From Janthinobacterium lividum (GTDB lineage Bacteria > Pseudomonadota > Gammaproteobacteria > Burkholderiales > Burkholderiaceae_D): DNA of 64,000 nt. This document shows positions 19,106-26,949 of the stretch, one piece after another. The DNA lies in the NCBI RefSeq assembly GCF_034424625.1, contig NZ_CP139976.1, positions 1,984,001 to 2,048,000 of the forward strand. Reading direction: 5' to 3'. The first letter of the stretch is position 1. Each line of letters begins with the position of its first letter. The notes under the pieces are model-generated. The model had not been told where the DNA came from. It did no database searches and saw only the letters and a list, made by a program, of their open reading frames with translations. The translations under genes were made by a program, and so were the position numbers.

Positions 19106-19888
19106 ATGTCATTCGATACGTCAAATCCGCCAATCTTGCCGCCATCGCTGCCGATGCTGATATCGCTGCGCGCTATGCGCATTGTCCAGCCGCAGGAGAG
19201 GGTGACGGCGGCGCACCGCCATGCCAGCGGTCAGCTGTTTGGCGCCATGCGGGGTTTGCTTTCCGTTGCTGCCGACAGCGGGCAATGGGTGGTGCCGGCC
19301 AGCCACTGCGTGTGGATGCCGCCCCATCATGTCCATGGGCTGCGTTCGCATGGTCCGTTTGCGGGCTGGAGCGTGTATGTGGACGAGGCCAGTTGCGGCA
19401 GCTTGCCCGCCGCGCCGTGCGTGATGCGCGTCTCGGGCTTGCTGCGCGAAGCGGTGGGCCGCGCCAGCGCCTGGGACGACGGCGCACTGGACACCCGGCA
19501 GGCCAGGGTGGCGGGCGTGATCCTCGACGAGATCGCCGCCGCGCCGCACGAGCCGTTCGGTCTGTCGCTACCCACGGACCCGCGCCTGCTGCGCGTGGCG
19601 CGCGCCGTGCTCGATGACCTGGCCGACGAGCGGGGCGTGGAAGCGCTGGCCGCCTGGGCCGGCGTGTCGCCGCGCACGCTGGCGCGCCGTTTTACGCTGG
19701 AGACAGGCTTTACTCCGTCCGCCTGGCGCCAGCGCGCCCGCATCCTGCGCGCCCTGGAGCTGCTGGCCACCGGCCAGCCCGTCACGACGATTGCGCTGGA
19801 CCTGGGCTACGACACCGTCAGCGCCTTCATCGCCATGTTCAAGCGGGTGATGGGCGTGACGCCGGGCAGGTATGGGGAAGGGGCATAG
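19106..19888 (+). CDS. AraC family transcriptional regulator
   Basis: Taking the ATG at 19106 gives 260 residues; a TTG at 19091 is the alternative. The N-terminal half is a cupin-like effector domain (VTAAHRHASGQLFGAMRG, VVPASHCVWMPPHHVHGLRSHG). The C-terminal half has the paired helix-turn-helix: EALAAWAGVSPRTLARRFTLE and TTIALDLGYDTVSAFIAMFKRVMG, ending TPGRYGEG. The cupin plus AraC arrangement is that of single-gene metabolic regulators whose ligand is unknown. It is transcribed divergently from the 85-residue hypothetical. The stop lies just left of the tRNA-Lys terminator on the opposite strand. Confidence 0.88.
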   Translation: MSFDTSNPPILPPSLPMLISLRAMRIVQPQERVTAAHRHASGQLFGAMRGLLSVAADSGQWVVPASHCVWMPPHHVHGLRSHGPFAGWSVYVDEASCGSLPAAPCVMRVSGLLREAVGRASAWDDGALDTRQARVAGVILDEIAAAPHEPFGLSLPTDPRLLRVARAVLDDLADERGVEALAAWAGVSPRTLARRFTLETGFTPSAWRQRARILRALELLATGQPVTTIALDLGYDTVSAFIAMFKRVMGVTPGRYGEGA

Positions 19889-19897
19889 CTGGCGCTG

Positions 19898-19930
19898 AAA
19901 ACAAAAAAGCCAACCGCGAACGGTTGGCTT
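19898..19930 (-). terminator. Terminator of the first tRNA-Lys pair
   Basis: A 10-bp stem AAGCCAACCG/CGGTTGGCTT with a four-base loop (CGAA on the plus strand), followed on the minus strand by TTTTTTGTTTT. It lies 13 bases beyond the tRNA-Lys 3' end. An identical copy is at 23862-23892. Confidence 0.88.
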
Positions 19931-19942
19931 CTCTGAAGTATT

Positions 19943-20018
19943 TGGTAGGCCGTGCGGGATTCGAACCTGCGACCAACGGATTAAAAGTCCGCTGCTCTAC
20001 CAGCTGAGCTAACGACCC
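19943..20018 (-). tRNA. tRNA-Lys(UUU), copy 1
   Basis: A 76-nt tRNA with anticodon TTT within CGGACTTTTAATCCG, 5' GGGTCGTTAGCTCAGCTGG, T-loop GGTTCGAATCC and an encoded 3' CCA. It is the distal member of a tandem pair 71 bp apart. Its sequence is the same as the other three tRNA-Lys copies in the window. Confidence 0.97.
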
Positions 20019-20089
20019 AAAAACTTTGACTACTGAACTGCGGTAATACTGTGCCGTATCAGCATGCTTGCATGATGACGACTGAATCT

Positions 20090-20165
20090 TGGTAGGCCGT
20101 GCGGGATTCGAACCTGCGACCAACGGATTAAAAGTCCGCTGCTCTACCAGCTGAGCTAACGACCC
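20090..20165 (-). tRNA. tRNA-Lys(UUU), copy 2
   Basis: Promoter-proximal member of the first pair: 76 nt, anticodon TTT, encoded CCA. The spacer to copy 1 contains GGTAATACTGTGCCGTA, related to the spacer of the second pair (GGTAACACTGTGCCGTA). Confidence 0.97.
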
Positions 20166-20454
20166 AAGGGCGGCTATTATGACGGCCAACGGCGGTTTTG
20201 GGAAGGGCCGGGGTGGATATGGGCGGAAAAAAGCCTCGCGTAGCCCTCATGCGCGGTTTCATATTGCTAGATAGCCTGCCTATATCGGATCCCATGCCTG
20301 CAACGAAGACCTTCCCATCCCCGAGCGAGCGCCGGCGCTGTCCGACGAATTGTGCACGGCGTCCAGACGTATGCTGCATGCCACTGCTGCTATTGGGGCT
20401 GTTATTCCTGCCGGAATTGCCCCTGGAAGGGCATCCGGCAACGGTCAAGGACGA

Positions 20455-21543
20455 TCAGTAGCGTTCCAGCCAGTGCGCGTAGGGCGCCGGCAGGGTCCAC
20501 GAGGCGCGCTCCACGCCGAGCTCCTTGGCGGCAAAATATGCCCAGTGCGGATTGGCCAGGTGCGCCTTGCCCACCATCACCACGTCCAGCTGCTCTTCCT
20601 TGACGACGCGCTCGGCAATGGCCGGCGTGCCGAAGCCCCAGGCGGATGAGACGGGCACGCCCGCTTCGCGGCGCACGCGCTCGGCGATCGGGCCCATGAA
20701 GGCCGGACCCCACGGAATCGATACGTCGGGAATGGTGAAGCCCATGCTGACGCTGAGCATATCCATGCCCGCATCCTTGAACTGGCGCACGAGACCGATC
20801 GATTCGAGCAGGGTTTGCTCGTCGCGGCCGTCGAATTCCAGTACGCCGAAGCGGATGGTCAGCGGCAGGTGCTCGGGCCACACTTCACGCACGGCTTTCA
20901 GTGTTTCCAGTAGGAAGCGGCTGCGGTTTTCCAGGCTGCCGCCATAGATGTCGTCGCGCTGGTTCGCGTGGGCGGAAAAGAAGCTTTGCGCCAGGTAGCC
21001 GTGGGCGAAGTGCAGTTCCAGCCATTCGAAGCCCACTTCGCGGGCGCGGATGGCCGCATCGACGAAGTTCTGTTTCACGCGGGCAATATCGTCGAGGTCC
21101 ATGGCGCGCGGCACTTTCGGCAGGCCGCCGCCGAAGGCGATGGCGGACGGGGCGATGGTTTGCCAGCCGCGCGCGTCGCCTTGCGTGATGTGGTCGTCGC
21201 CTTCCCATGGACGGTTTGCGCTGGCCTTGCGGCCCGCATGGGCGATCTGGATGCCGGGCACGGAGCCGGCCGCCTTGATGGCTTTCACGACGGGCACGAA
21301 GGCTTGCGCCAGATCATCGTTCCAGATGCCCGTGCAGCCGGGCGTGATGCGGCCTTCGGGCGCCACGGCCGTCGCTTCGACGATCACCAGTCCCGCGCCG
21401 CCGCGCGCCATGCCTGCGTAATGCGACAGATGCCATTCGTTGGCCACGCCATCGACGGCCATGTACTGGCACATGGGCGGCACGGCGATGCGGTTGCGCA
21501 GGGTGACGTTTTTGAGGATGTAGGGCTGGAAGAGGGCGGACAT
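20455..21543 (-). CDS. namA: Old yellow enzyme family NADPH:flavin oxidoreductase, YqjM/NamA type
   Basis: A 362-residue FMN-dependent ene-reductase. Class-defining features are the redox-tuning Cys25 in VPPMCQYMAVDG, the substrate-binding HAGRKAS after GSVPGIQIA, and FMN contacts in FEWLELHFAHGYLAQSFFS and NRSRFLLETL. Length and the early cysteine fit the thermophilic-like/YqjM subgroup, which reduces activated C=C bonds of aldehydes, ketones, maleimides or nitro compounds with NADPH. It is divergent from an ArsR-type regulator, a common pairing where the regulator derepresses the reductase on electrophile exposure. It lies inside the segment bracketed by duplicated tRNA-Lys pairs. Confidence 0.93.
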   Translation of the reverse strand: MSALFQPYILKNVTLRNRIAVPPMCQYMAVDGVANEWHLSHYAGMARGGAGLVIVEATAVAPEGRITPGCTGIWNDDLAQAFVPVVKAIKAAGSVPGIQIAHAGRKASANRPWEGDDHITQGDARGWQTIAPSAIAFGGGLPKVPRAMDLDDIARVKQNFVDAAIRAREVGFEWLELHFAHGYLAQSFFSAHANQRDDIYGGSLENRSRFLLETLKAVREVWPEHLPLTIRFGVLEFDGRDEQTLLESIGLVRQFKDAGMDMLSVSMGFTIPDVSIPWGPAFMGPIAERVRREAGVPVSSAWGFGTPAIAERVVKEEQLDVVMVGKAHLANPHWAYFAAKELGVERASWTLPAPYAHWLERY

Positions 21544-21594
21544 GGTGGCCTTTGTGTTTGTTGATGGAAGTATTGATGGATGCTGATTCGGTAG

Positions 21595-21610
21595 TTCGTA
21601 AATATTCGAA
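21595..21610. promoter_or_regulatory. Possible operator between the OYE and ArsR-type genes
   Basis: TTCG and CGAA half-sites flank an eight-base AT-rich centre, in the 94-bp spacer between divergent namA and the ArsR-type gene. Its placement suits an autoregulatory operator; the call rests on symmetry and position only. Confidence 0.3.
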
Positions 21611-21637
21611 GAATGGAATTAGTATAGCGCATGCTGT

Positions 21638-21991
21638 ATGATTCTGCTCATGCGCCCACACAAACATCCTCCCGCCAGCGAATTCGTGCTCGAACGCGTG
21701 CTCTACGCCTTGAGCGACTCGATTCGCCTCGACATCGTGCGCCACCTGGCCAGAGTCGACGCGGCCGCCTGCGGCGACCTCGACGGCGGACGGCCGAAGT
21801 CGACCGTTTCCCACCATTTCAAGGTCTTGCGCGAAGCGGGCCTCGTCTATACGGAAAACGCGGGCACGACGCACATGAACACCTTGCGCCGCGCCGATAT
21901 CGAAAGCCGCTTCCCCGGCTTGCTGGACGCCATCCTTGCGCAGCAGCCATTGGCGCCCGAGGCGCCGGACGCGGGCGGGCAGGGCGCTTAG
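21638..21991 (+). CDS. ArsR family winged-helix regulator
   Basis: A 117-residue winged-helix protein (an ATG at 21650 is also possible). The DNA-binding core is VLYALSDSIRLDIVRHLARV then GGRPKSTVSHHFKVLREAGL, in which KSTVSHHFKVLR is the recognition helix, and a wing with VYTENAGTTHMNTLRR. The CVC metal-binding motif of arsenite sensors is absent, so a metal ligand is doubtful. Position opposite an old yellow enzyme gene suggests it represses that gene and responds to an electrophile or redox signal; this is inferred from the pairing only. Confidence 0.85.
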   Translation: MILLMRPHKHPPASEFVLERVLYALSDSIRLDIVRHLARVDAAACGDLDGGRPKSTVSHHFKVLREAGLVYTENAGTTHMNTLRRADIESRFPGLLDAILAQQPLAPEAPDAGGQGA

Positions 21992-22113
21992 CGGCCTGCC
22001 GTGCCCCGCCATCTTCCAGGCTCGGCTATGATATCGGCCTTTCGGTAAGTCCCCGGCCGCGCGCTTGTTGCGCGATGGGCTGGCGACGCTACCTGGCACG
22101 GCAAGGGATGGGA

Positions 22114-23244
22114 ATGACGGCAGCAGCAGTGGTATCACAGGCGGACCTGGCAAATCGTCCGCAGTTTGGCTGGATCAATGGTTTGAAGGCAGGCGCGGCG
22201 CAGTTGATCGTGTTGCATCACCTGGCGTTTTACGGCCCCATGTCCGATTACGTGCAACCCCTGTGGCCCGCATTGCTGGACTGGCTGGGCGGCAGTGCGC
22301 GCATCGCCGTGCAAGTGTTCCTCGTCATCGGCGGCTTTCTCGTCGCCAAATCCCTTTCGCCTGCCGGCCGTCCCGGCATCGCCACGCCGCTACAGGCGAT
22401 CTGGCGCCGCTATGCCAAGCTGGCGCCGCCTTTCCTGGCTGCCACCTTGCTCGCTGCCGTGATTACGCCGGTCGCCGGCATCTGGATGCAGCACGACTCC
22501 ATGTCGGCCGCCGTCACTCTGGGCCAGCTGAGCGCTCATGCCTTGCTGCTGCATGGCGTGCTCGGTTATGAGTCGCTGTCGGCCGGCGCCTGGTACGTGG
22601 CCATCGATTTCCAGCTGTACCTGCTGACGGTATCGCTGCTGTGGCTGGGCGGCCGCCTGGCGGGCCAGCGGCGCGGGCACTGGCTGATGCCGCTGGCCGT
22701 CACCGCGGGTATTACCTTTTCCCTGCTGTATTTCAATCTCGACGCGGACTGGGACAATTGGGCGCCGTATTTCTTCGGCAGCTACGGCCTTGGCATGCTG
22801 GCCTGGTGGGCCAGCGATCCGGCCCGCAAACCCGGCGCCATGACCGTGCTCATGGCCATGGCCGCCGTGCCCGTCCTGCTGGCCCTGGCCGTCGATTACC
22901 GCAGCCGCATCGCGCTGGCCCTGATCGTCGCCTGCGCCCTGTTCCTGTTCGGCCGCGCCCGCACGCCGTCCCAAGGTGGCGCATGGAACATCATCAACAC
23001 GCTGGGCCGGATCTCGTATGCCGTGTTTCTCGTCCACTTCCCCGTCAGCCTGCTGGTGAATGCCTTGTTTGTCACGTATGCGCCGCTCGAGCCGGAGTGG
23101 CAGGCGCTGGGCATGCTGACAGCCTGGGGCGCCAGCCTGGCGGCCGGCGCCGCGTTTTACCGCTGGGTGGAGGTGCCGCTGGGGCGGGTGATGGGTAGTG
23201 TGCTGGCGCATCTTGCCGGCAGGCCGGCGTTGGCGCCGCGTTAA
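22114..23244 (+). CDS. Membrane acyltransferase, acyltransferase-3 family
   Basis: The ATG at 22114 with AAGG upstream is preferred; the open frame extends far upstream through the ArsR-type gene, which is not credible. The 376-residue protein has about ten transmembrane helices. Family marks are WINGLKAGAAQLIVLHHLAFYG, in which the His lies in the expected first-helix position, the arginine-bearing WRRYAKLAPPFLAATL, AWYVAIDFQLYLLTVSL, and GRISYAVFLVHFPVSLL near the end. Such proteins O-acylate sugars or lipids at the inner membrane, for example polysaccharide or lipid A decoration. The acceptor is unknown and no glycan cluster adjoins. Confidence 0.85.
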   Translation: MTAAAVVSQADLANRPQFGWINGLKAGAAQLIVLHHLAFYGPMSDYVQPLWPALLDWLGGSARIAVQVFLVIGGFLVAKSLSPAGRPGIATPLQAIWRRYAKLAPPFLAATLLAAVITPVAGIWMQHDSMSAAVTLGQLSAHALLLHGVLGYESLSAGAWYVAIDFQLYLLTVSLLWLGGRLAGQRRGHWLMPLAVTAGITFSLLYFNLDADWDNWAPYFFGSYGLGMLAWWASDPARKPGAMTVLMAMAAVPVLLALAVDYRSRIALALIVACALFLFGRARTPSQGGAWNIINTLGRISYAVFLVHFPVSLLVNALFVTYAPLEPEWQALGMLTAWGASLAAGAAFYRWVEVPLGRVMGSVLAHLAGRPALAPR

Positions 23245-23303
23245 GGGTGGCGATGTAGCCGTCCCGATGGCGCCCTTGCTCGTGAAACAGGGCTGGCTGT
23301 TTC

Positions 23304-23329
23304 TATTATTTGTTACTACAATAAATAAT
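23304..23329. promoter_or_regulatory. AT-rich imperfect palindrome at the brnT start (candidate operator)
   Basis: TTATTTGT and ACAATAAATAA flank TACT immediately before and into the brnT start codon. BrnA antitoxins repress their own operon through such symmetric sites. The half-sites match imperfectly. Confidence 0.35.
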
Positions 23330-23600
23330 GAGAATCACTTTTGATGCTGTCAAGCGTGAAAAGACGCTCAGGGAGCGTGGTCTCGACTTTGCGCGTGCGC
23401 GTGTAGTGTTTGACGAGCTCACCATTACGCTGCCGGACCAGCGCCAGGACTACGGCGAACCCCGCTTCATCACTGCAGGCTGGCTCGACGAGCCCCTGAT
23501 TGTACTGGTCTGCGCGCCGCGTGGCCGGGCGCGCAGGATCATCAGCATGTGGAAGGCAAATGAACGCGAAATCGACAAATACAAGCAAAGCCTGGGTTGA
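23328..23600 (+). CDS. brnT: BrnT family ribonuclease toxin
   Basis: A 90-residue protein of the BrnT family: FDAVKREKTLRERGLDFARA, then a beta sheet with YGEPRFITAGWLDEPLIVLV and the C-terminal RARRIISMWKANEREIDKY, which carries the Arg/Lys set expected for RelE-fold RNA cleavage. BrnT arrests growth by cutting RNA and is neutralised by BrnA. The brnA frame starts 41 bases before brnT ends, so the two are translationally coupled. The AT-rich 5' region with an imperfect inverted repeat is a likely autoregulatory promoter. It lies in the tRNA-Lys-bracketed segment. Confidence 0.9.
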   Translation: MRITFDAVKREKTLRERGLDFARARVVFDELTITLPDQRQDYGEPRFITAGWLDEPLIVLVCAPRGRARRIISMWKANEREIDKYKQSLG

Positions 23601-23859
23601 TCCCGACGATGCGCCTGAATTGACGGATGGTTTTTTCGAGCAGGGTGTCTGGCAAGTGGGCAACAAGCCCGTTTCCCTTTCCGACGCGCGGCAGGAAGCG
23701 GCACGCCGCCGCGGCAGACCCGCTGGCACCGGCGGAAAGGTCAGCACGACCATACGTTTCGATGCCGACATTCTCGAAGCCTTCAAGGCCACCGGCGATG
23801 GATGGCAAACGCGCATGAATGATGCGTTGAAGGAGTGGCTGCGATCCAGGCAAACCTAG
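23560..23859 (+). CDS. brnA: BrnA family antitoxin (DUF4415)
   Basis: The ATG at 23560 with GGAAGG upstream gives a 99-residue protein that overlaps brnT by 41 bases. The N-terminal half is flexible and acidic (KAWVDPDDAPELTDGFF). The C-terminal part has GKVSTTIRFDADILEAFKATG and MNDALKEWLRSRQ, a ribbon-helix-helix DNA-binding domain as in BrnA. It should bind BrnT through the N-terminal half and repress the operon through the RHH domain. The stop codon is three bases from the terminator of the second tRNA-Lys pair on the opposite strand. Confidence 0.88.
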   Translation: MNAKSTNTSKAWVDPDDAPELTDGFFEQGVWQVGNKPVSLSDARQEAARRRGRPAGTGGKVSTTIRFDADILEAFKATGDGWQTRMNDALKEWLRSRQT

Positions 23860-23861
23860 AA

Positions 23862-23892
23862 AACAAAAAAGCCAACCGCGAACGGTTGGCTT
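23862..23892 (-). terminator. Terminator of the second tRNA-Lys pair
   Basis: Identical 10-bp stem AAGCCAACCG/CGGTTGGCTT with a four-base loop, followed by T-rich sequence on the minus strand. It is part of the ~130-bp block also found at 19897-20026. Confidence 0.88.
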
Positions 23893-23904
23893 CTCTGTAG
23901 TATT

Positions 23905-23980
23905 TGGTAGGCCGTGCGGGATTCGAACCTGCGACCAACGGATTAAAAGTCCGCTGCTCTACCAGCTGAGCTAACGACCC
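23905..23980 (-). tRNA. tRNA-Lys(UUU), copy 3
   Basis: 76 nt with anticodon TTT and encoded CCA, the same sequence as copies 1 and 2. The surrounding ~130 bp (23859-23988) matches 19897-20026 with one substitution seen (GTAGT versus GAAGT before the CCA end). Confidence 0.97.
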
Positions 23981-24069
23981 AAAAACTTTTTACAACAACT
24001 TCGGTAACACTGTGCCGTAAAAAAATGCTTGCTATAACAACTCGCAAGCAGATCAGTACTGCGTATTCG

Positions 24070-24145
24070 TGGTAGGCCGTGCGGGATTCGAACCTGCGAC
24101 CAACGGATTAAAAGTCCGCTGCTCTACCAGCTGAGCTAACGACCC
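24070..24145 (-). tRNA. tRNA-Lys(UUU), copy 4
   Basis: 76 nt, anticodon TTT, encoded CCA. Promoter-proximal member of the second pair, 89 bp from copy 3. It begins 67 bases after the cpoB stop codon and may be co-read from the Tol-Pal operon or have its own promoter. Confidence 0.97.
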
Positions 24146-24212
24146 GAAGAAGAAAGATTATAGGGGGTGCCCGGGATTCTGTCAAACCTAACGGGCAACT
24201 TTTTCCCCGCTT

Positions 24213-24986
24213 TTACTTTTTGCCGCCCCGTTCCTTGGCCGCCTGGGCCGCGCTGGAGTCCGGGTAGCGCGAGATCAGCGCGTTCAGCGTCTTGGTCGCG
24301 TTCGGCTTGTCTTTCAGCTCCGTGTAGCAGCTGGCGATGTTGAGCATGGCATCGGCTGCCTTCGGGCTGTCCGGGTAGTTCTTCAGCACTGCCTGCTGGG
24401 CCGTGATGGCGCTCTTGCAGTCGCGCTGGGCGTAATAGGCGTTGCCCAGCCAGTATTGCGCGTTGGCCGCGTAGGCCGATTCCGGATAGCGCTTGACGAA
24501 GCCGTCCAGCGCCGTGACGGCGCCCTTGTAGTCGCCCGACTTGAACAGGCCGAACGCGGATTCGTACGCGCTTTGCTCGGAGACGCCCACGGCCGCTTCC
24601 TGGCCGTCGATGGTGACCTGGCGTGGCTCGAGCTTGCGCAGGCGCGCGTCGATGTCGGTGTAGAAATCCTTCTGGCGCTTTTGCACATTCGCCAGGTCGT
24701 TGCCCAGCACTTCGATCTGGCCGCGCAGGCGAGCGATCTCTTGCATGGTCTGGTCGTGTTGGTTGATCAGGCTCAAGGTGCTGGTCTTGTCCGCCTTGGT
24801 GTCGATGCGGCTGTTCAGGTCGCGCGCCATGGCGTCGACCTTGGCGCGCAGCTCGAGGATGGCCTTGCGTGCTTCGTCGTCGTCGAACAGGGCGGCGTTG
24901 GCGTGCAGGGGCAGGTAGGCAAACGCGGCCATCAAGGCGGCGGCGACGCCGGCTTTCGAGAATGTCATCATGGGTCGGGCTTTCAA
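24213..24986 (-). CDS. cpoB: Cell division coordinator CpoB (YbgF)
   Basis: A 257-residue periplasmic protein. Signal peptide ends near ANA (about residue 31); a ~60-residue coiled coil rich in heptads (ELRAKVDAMARDLNSRIDTK onward) gives trimerisation; residues 140-250 form TPR repeats (SAYESAFGLFKSGDYKGAV, AQYWLGNAYYAQRDCKSA, MLNIASCYTELKDKPNA). CpoB coordinates peptidoglycan synthesis with outer-membrane constriction through TolA and PBP1B. It is the last gene of the tol-pal operon here, the usual place. The start may be one or two methionines further in (MMTFSKAG). Confidence 0.93.
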   Translation of the reverse strand: MKARPMMTFSKAGVAAALMAAFAYLPLHANAALFDDDEARKAILELRAKVDAMARDLNSRIDTKADKTSTLSLINQHDQTMQEIARLRGQIEVLGNDLANVQKRQKDFYTDIDARLRKLEPRQVTIDGQEAAVGVSEQSAYESAFGLFKSGDYKGAVTALDGFVKRYPESAYAANAQYWLGNAYYAQRDCKSAITAQQAVLKNYPDSPKAADAMLNIASCYTELKDKPNATKTLNALISRYPDSSAAQAAKERGGKK

Positions 24987-25106
24987 AGGTTACGCAAAAC
25001 ATGCAAACGGGGCGCCGGGCGGTGAATCACCGCGCTGCGCCCCATTATTATGCCTATGACTGGCCAGTTAGGTAAGCGTCAATGCTGCGGCGCTCACCCC
25101 TGAACA

Positions 25107-25628
25107 TCAATAAACGATGTCAGCGCGGCGGTTTTCTGCCCATGCTGCTTCGTTGCTGCCTTGTGCTTTAGGCTTTTCTTTGCCCAGCGACACGGCTTCC
25201 ATTTGGCCTTCTGGCACGCCCAGGGCGGCCATCGACTTGCGCACGGCTTCAGCACGTTTCTGACCCAGGGCCAGATTGTACTCAGCGCCACCGCGTTCAT
25301 CGGTGTTACCTTGGATCAGGATCTTGCGGCTAGGCGTTTTCACCAGGTAGCCAGCGTGGTTTTGCACGACTGGGGTGTCCGCTTCGCGCACGACGTATTT
25401 GTCGAAGTCGAAGTAGATGCTGCGGTTAGCCAGCACGCCTTTTGGATCGTCCAGTGGATCGACCGATGCGGTCGTCACTGGCTGAACTTGACGGGTGTCA
25501 ACTGGAGCAACGACTTTTTCAGGAGCGCGCTCAACCACTGGGGTTTCTGCGACTTTGACTGGGGTGCTGCAGGCGGACAGCAGGGCTGCGGTAGCGGCGA
25601 TGAAAGCCAAACTTTTAAAGTTACTCAT
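25107..25628 (-). CDS. pal: Peptidoglycan-associated lipoprotein Pal
   Basis: Start at ATG 25628 (MSNFKS) with GGAG upstream. The 173-residue lipoprotein has a lipobox LLSAC (acylated Cys20), a ~45-residue tether, and the OmpA-like peptidoglycan-binding domain: SIYFDFDKYVV, then ILIQGNTDERGGAEYNLALG and QKRAEAV, carrying the Asp and Arg that grip diaminopimelate. It anchors the outer membrane to the wall and cycles on and off TolB during constriction. It lies directly downstream of tolB in the operon. Confidence 0.97.
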   Translation of the reverse strand: MSNFKSLAFIAATAALLSACSTPVKVAETPVVERAPEKVVAPVDTRQVQPVTTASVDPLDDPKGVLANRSIYFDFDKYVVREADTPVVQNHAGYLVKTPSRKILIQGNTDERGGAEYNLALGQKRAEAVRKSMAALGVPEGQMEAVSLGKEKPKAQGSNEAAWAENRRADIVY

Positions 25629-25671
25629 TTTTATTCTCCGGGTCATGGTTAAAGGTGAAACTGTACAGCAT

Positions 25672-26949
25672 TTACTTCATAAAAGGACCCCAGGTGGGCT
25701 CCTTGATATTGCCAGCTTGCGTAGTCAAACGCTGTTTGACGCGGCCATCCACCGATACCACTGCCAGCGACTTGCGTCGTCCGGATTCGGTCGCGTACAT
25801 GATATATTTCCCGTTGGGCGAAAAGCTCGGTGATTCGTCGTTGGCGGTGTCCGACAGGCGCAGTTCCTGGCCACTAGCCAGGTCGAGCGCGTAGAGCTGG
25901 AAATTGCCGTCGCGACGGGAAATATAAGCGAGTGTCTTCCCGTCGGACGAAATCCGCGGGCTGATGTTGTAGGAGCCGCCAAACGTCACGCGTTTGGCTT
26001 CGCCGCCGCTGACCGACATGCGGTAGATTTGTGGTCCGCCGCTGCGATCGCTGGTGAAGTAAATGCTTTGGCCATCGGCCGAGAATTGAGGTTCCGTATC
26101 GATGCCGCTGCTGCTGCTGACGCGGCGCAGGCCGCTGCCGTCGGCATTGACGGTGTAGACCTGGGTATGACCATCGCGCGACAGGGCCACGGCCAGGCGC
26201 GAGCCGTCCGGGCTCCAGCTCGGCGCCGAATTGCTGCCTTTTTCATTCGACACGATGGTGCGCTGGCGCGTCACCAGATTTTGCACGTAGACAATCGGTT
26301 TTTTCTTTTCAAACGACACATACGCGACCTTGGTGCCATCCGGCGACCACGACGGCGAAATGATCGGCTCGTTCGAGCGCAGGGCGACCTGGATGCCTTC
26401 GCCATCGGCGTCGGCCACTTCCAGGCGGTATTCGCGGCCCGATTGCGTGACGTAGGCGATGCGCGTGGCGAACGCGCCCTTGACGCCCGTCAGCTTTTCA
26501 TAGATGTCATCGGCGATCTTGTGCGCCAGCAAGCGGTTGAACTGCGGCGCGGCCGCATTGTTCATGCTGGAGATCTGGGCGCCCTTGATGGTGTCGAACA
26601 GCTTGTAGCGCACGTCCAGGCGGCCATCGGCCATGCTTTGCACGGTGCCGGCCGCCAGCGCGTCGGCGCCGCGCGACTTCCACTGCTCGTAGCTGACGGG
26701 CGCCGTTTCCGATACGGGCGCATCGGCGTCGATCAGCTTGAACACGCCGCTGCGCGCCAGGTCGGCCTTGATAATGCCCGACAGCGATTGCGGCGCCGCC
26801 GATTCATTGACGAAGCTGGCGACAGCCACCGGGATCTGGTTGCTGCCGATCCCCGTAATCTCCACGCGCAGCTGCGCCTGGGCGCTTGACGCTCCCAGCA
26901 CCAGGCTGGCGCAGAGCACGACATAGCTCATTTTTTTCATGGTCATCAT
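25672..26949 (-). CDS. tolB: Tol-Pal system translocation protein TolB
   Basis: A 425-residue periplasmic protein whose first ATG (26949) overlaps the tolA stop codon as ATGA; a start at the fourth residue (MKKMSYVV) is also possible. Signal peptide about 1-25, an N-terminal alpha/beta domain to ~160, then a six-bladed propeller of repeated SPSWSPDGTKVAY, APSWSPDGSRLAV, EPQFSADGQSIYF, SPRISSDGKTLAY and SPSFSPNGKYIMY blades. TolB binds Pal, and TolA acts on the complex through the TolB N-terminus. Family length and blade number are normal. Confidence 0.97.
   Translation of the reverse strand: MMTMKKMSYVVLCASLVLGASSAQAQLRVEITGIGSNQIPVAVASFVNESAAPQSLSGIIKADLARSGVFKLIDADAPVSETAPVSYEQWKSRGADALAAGTVQSMADGRLDVRYKLFDTIKGAQISSMNNAAAPQFNRLLAHKIADDIYEKLTGVKGAFATRIAYVTQSGREYRLEVADADGEGIQVALRSNEPIISPSWSPDGTKVAYVSFEKKKPIVYVQNLVTRQRTIVSNEKGSNSAPSWSPDGSRLAVALSRDGHTQVYTVNADGSGLRRVSSSSGIDTEPQFSADGQSIYFTSDRSGGPQIYRMSVSGGEAKRVTFGGSYNISPRISSDGKTLAYISRRDGNFQLYALDLASGQELRLSDTANDESPSFSPNGKYIMYATESGRRKSLAVVSVDGRVKQRLTTQAGNIKEPTWGPFMK

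Noticed and set aside
20166..20454. Small open frames on both strands between tRNA-Lys copy 2 and the OYE gene
   Set aside because: No ribosome binding site, no family resemblance, and they run into the tRNA gene or into namA. I see no supported feature in this 289-bp stretch.
19943..24145. Integrative element inserted at tRNA-Lys
   Set aside because: No integrase, and the repeats contain entire tRNA genes with terminators rather than short att sites; a segmental duplication explains it better.
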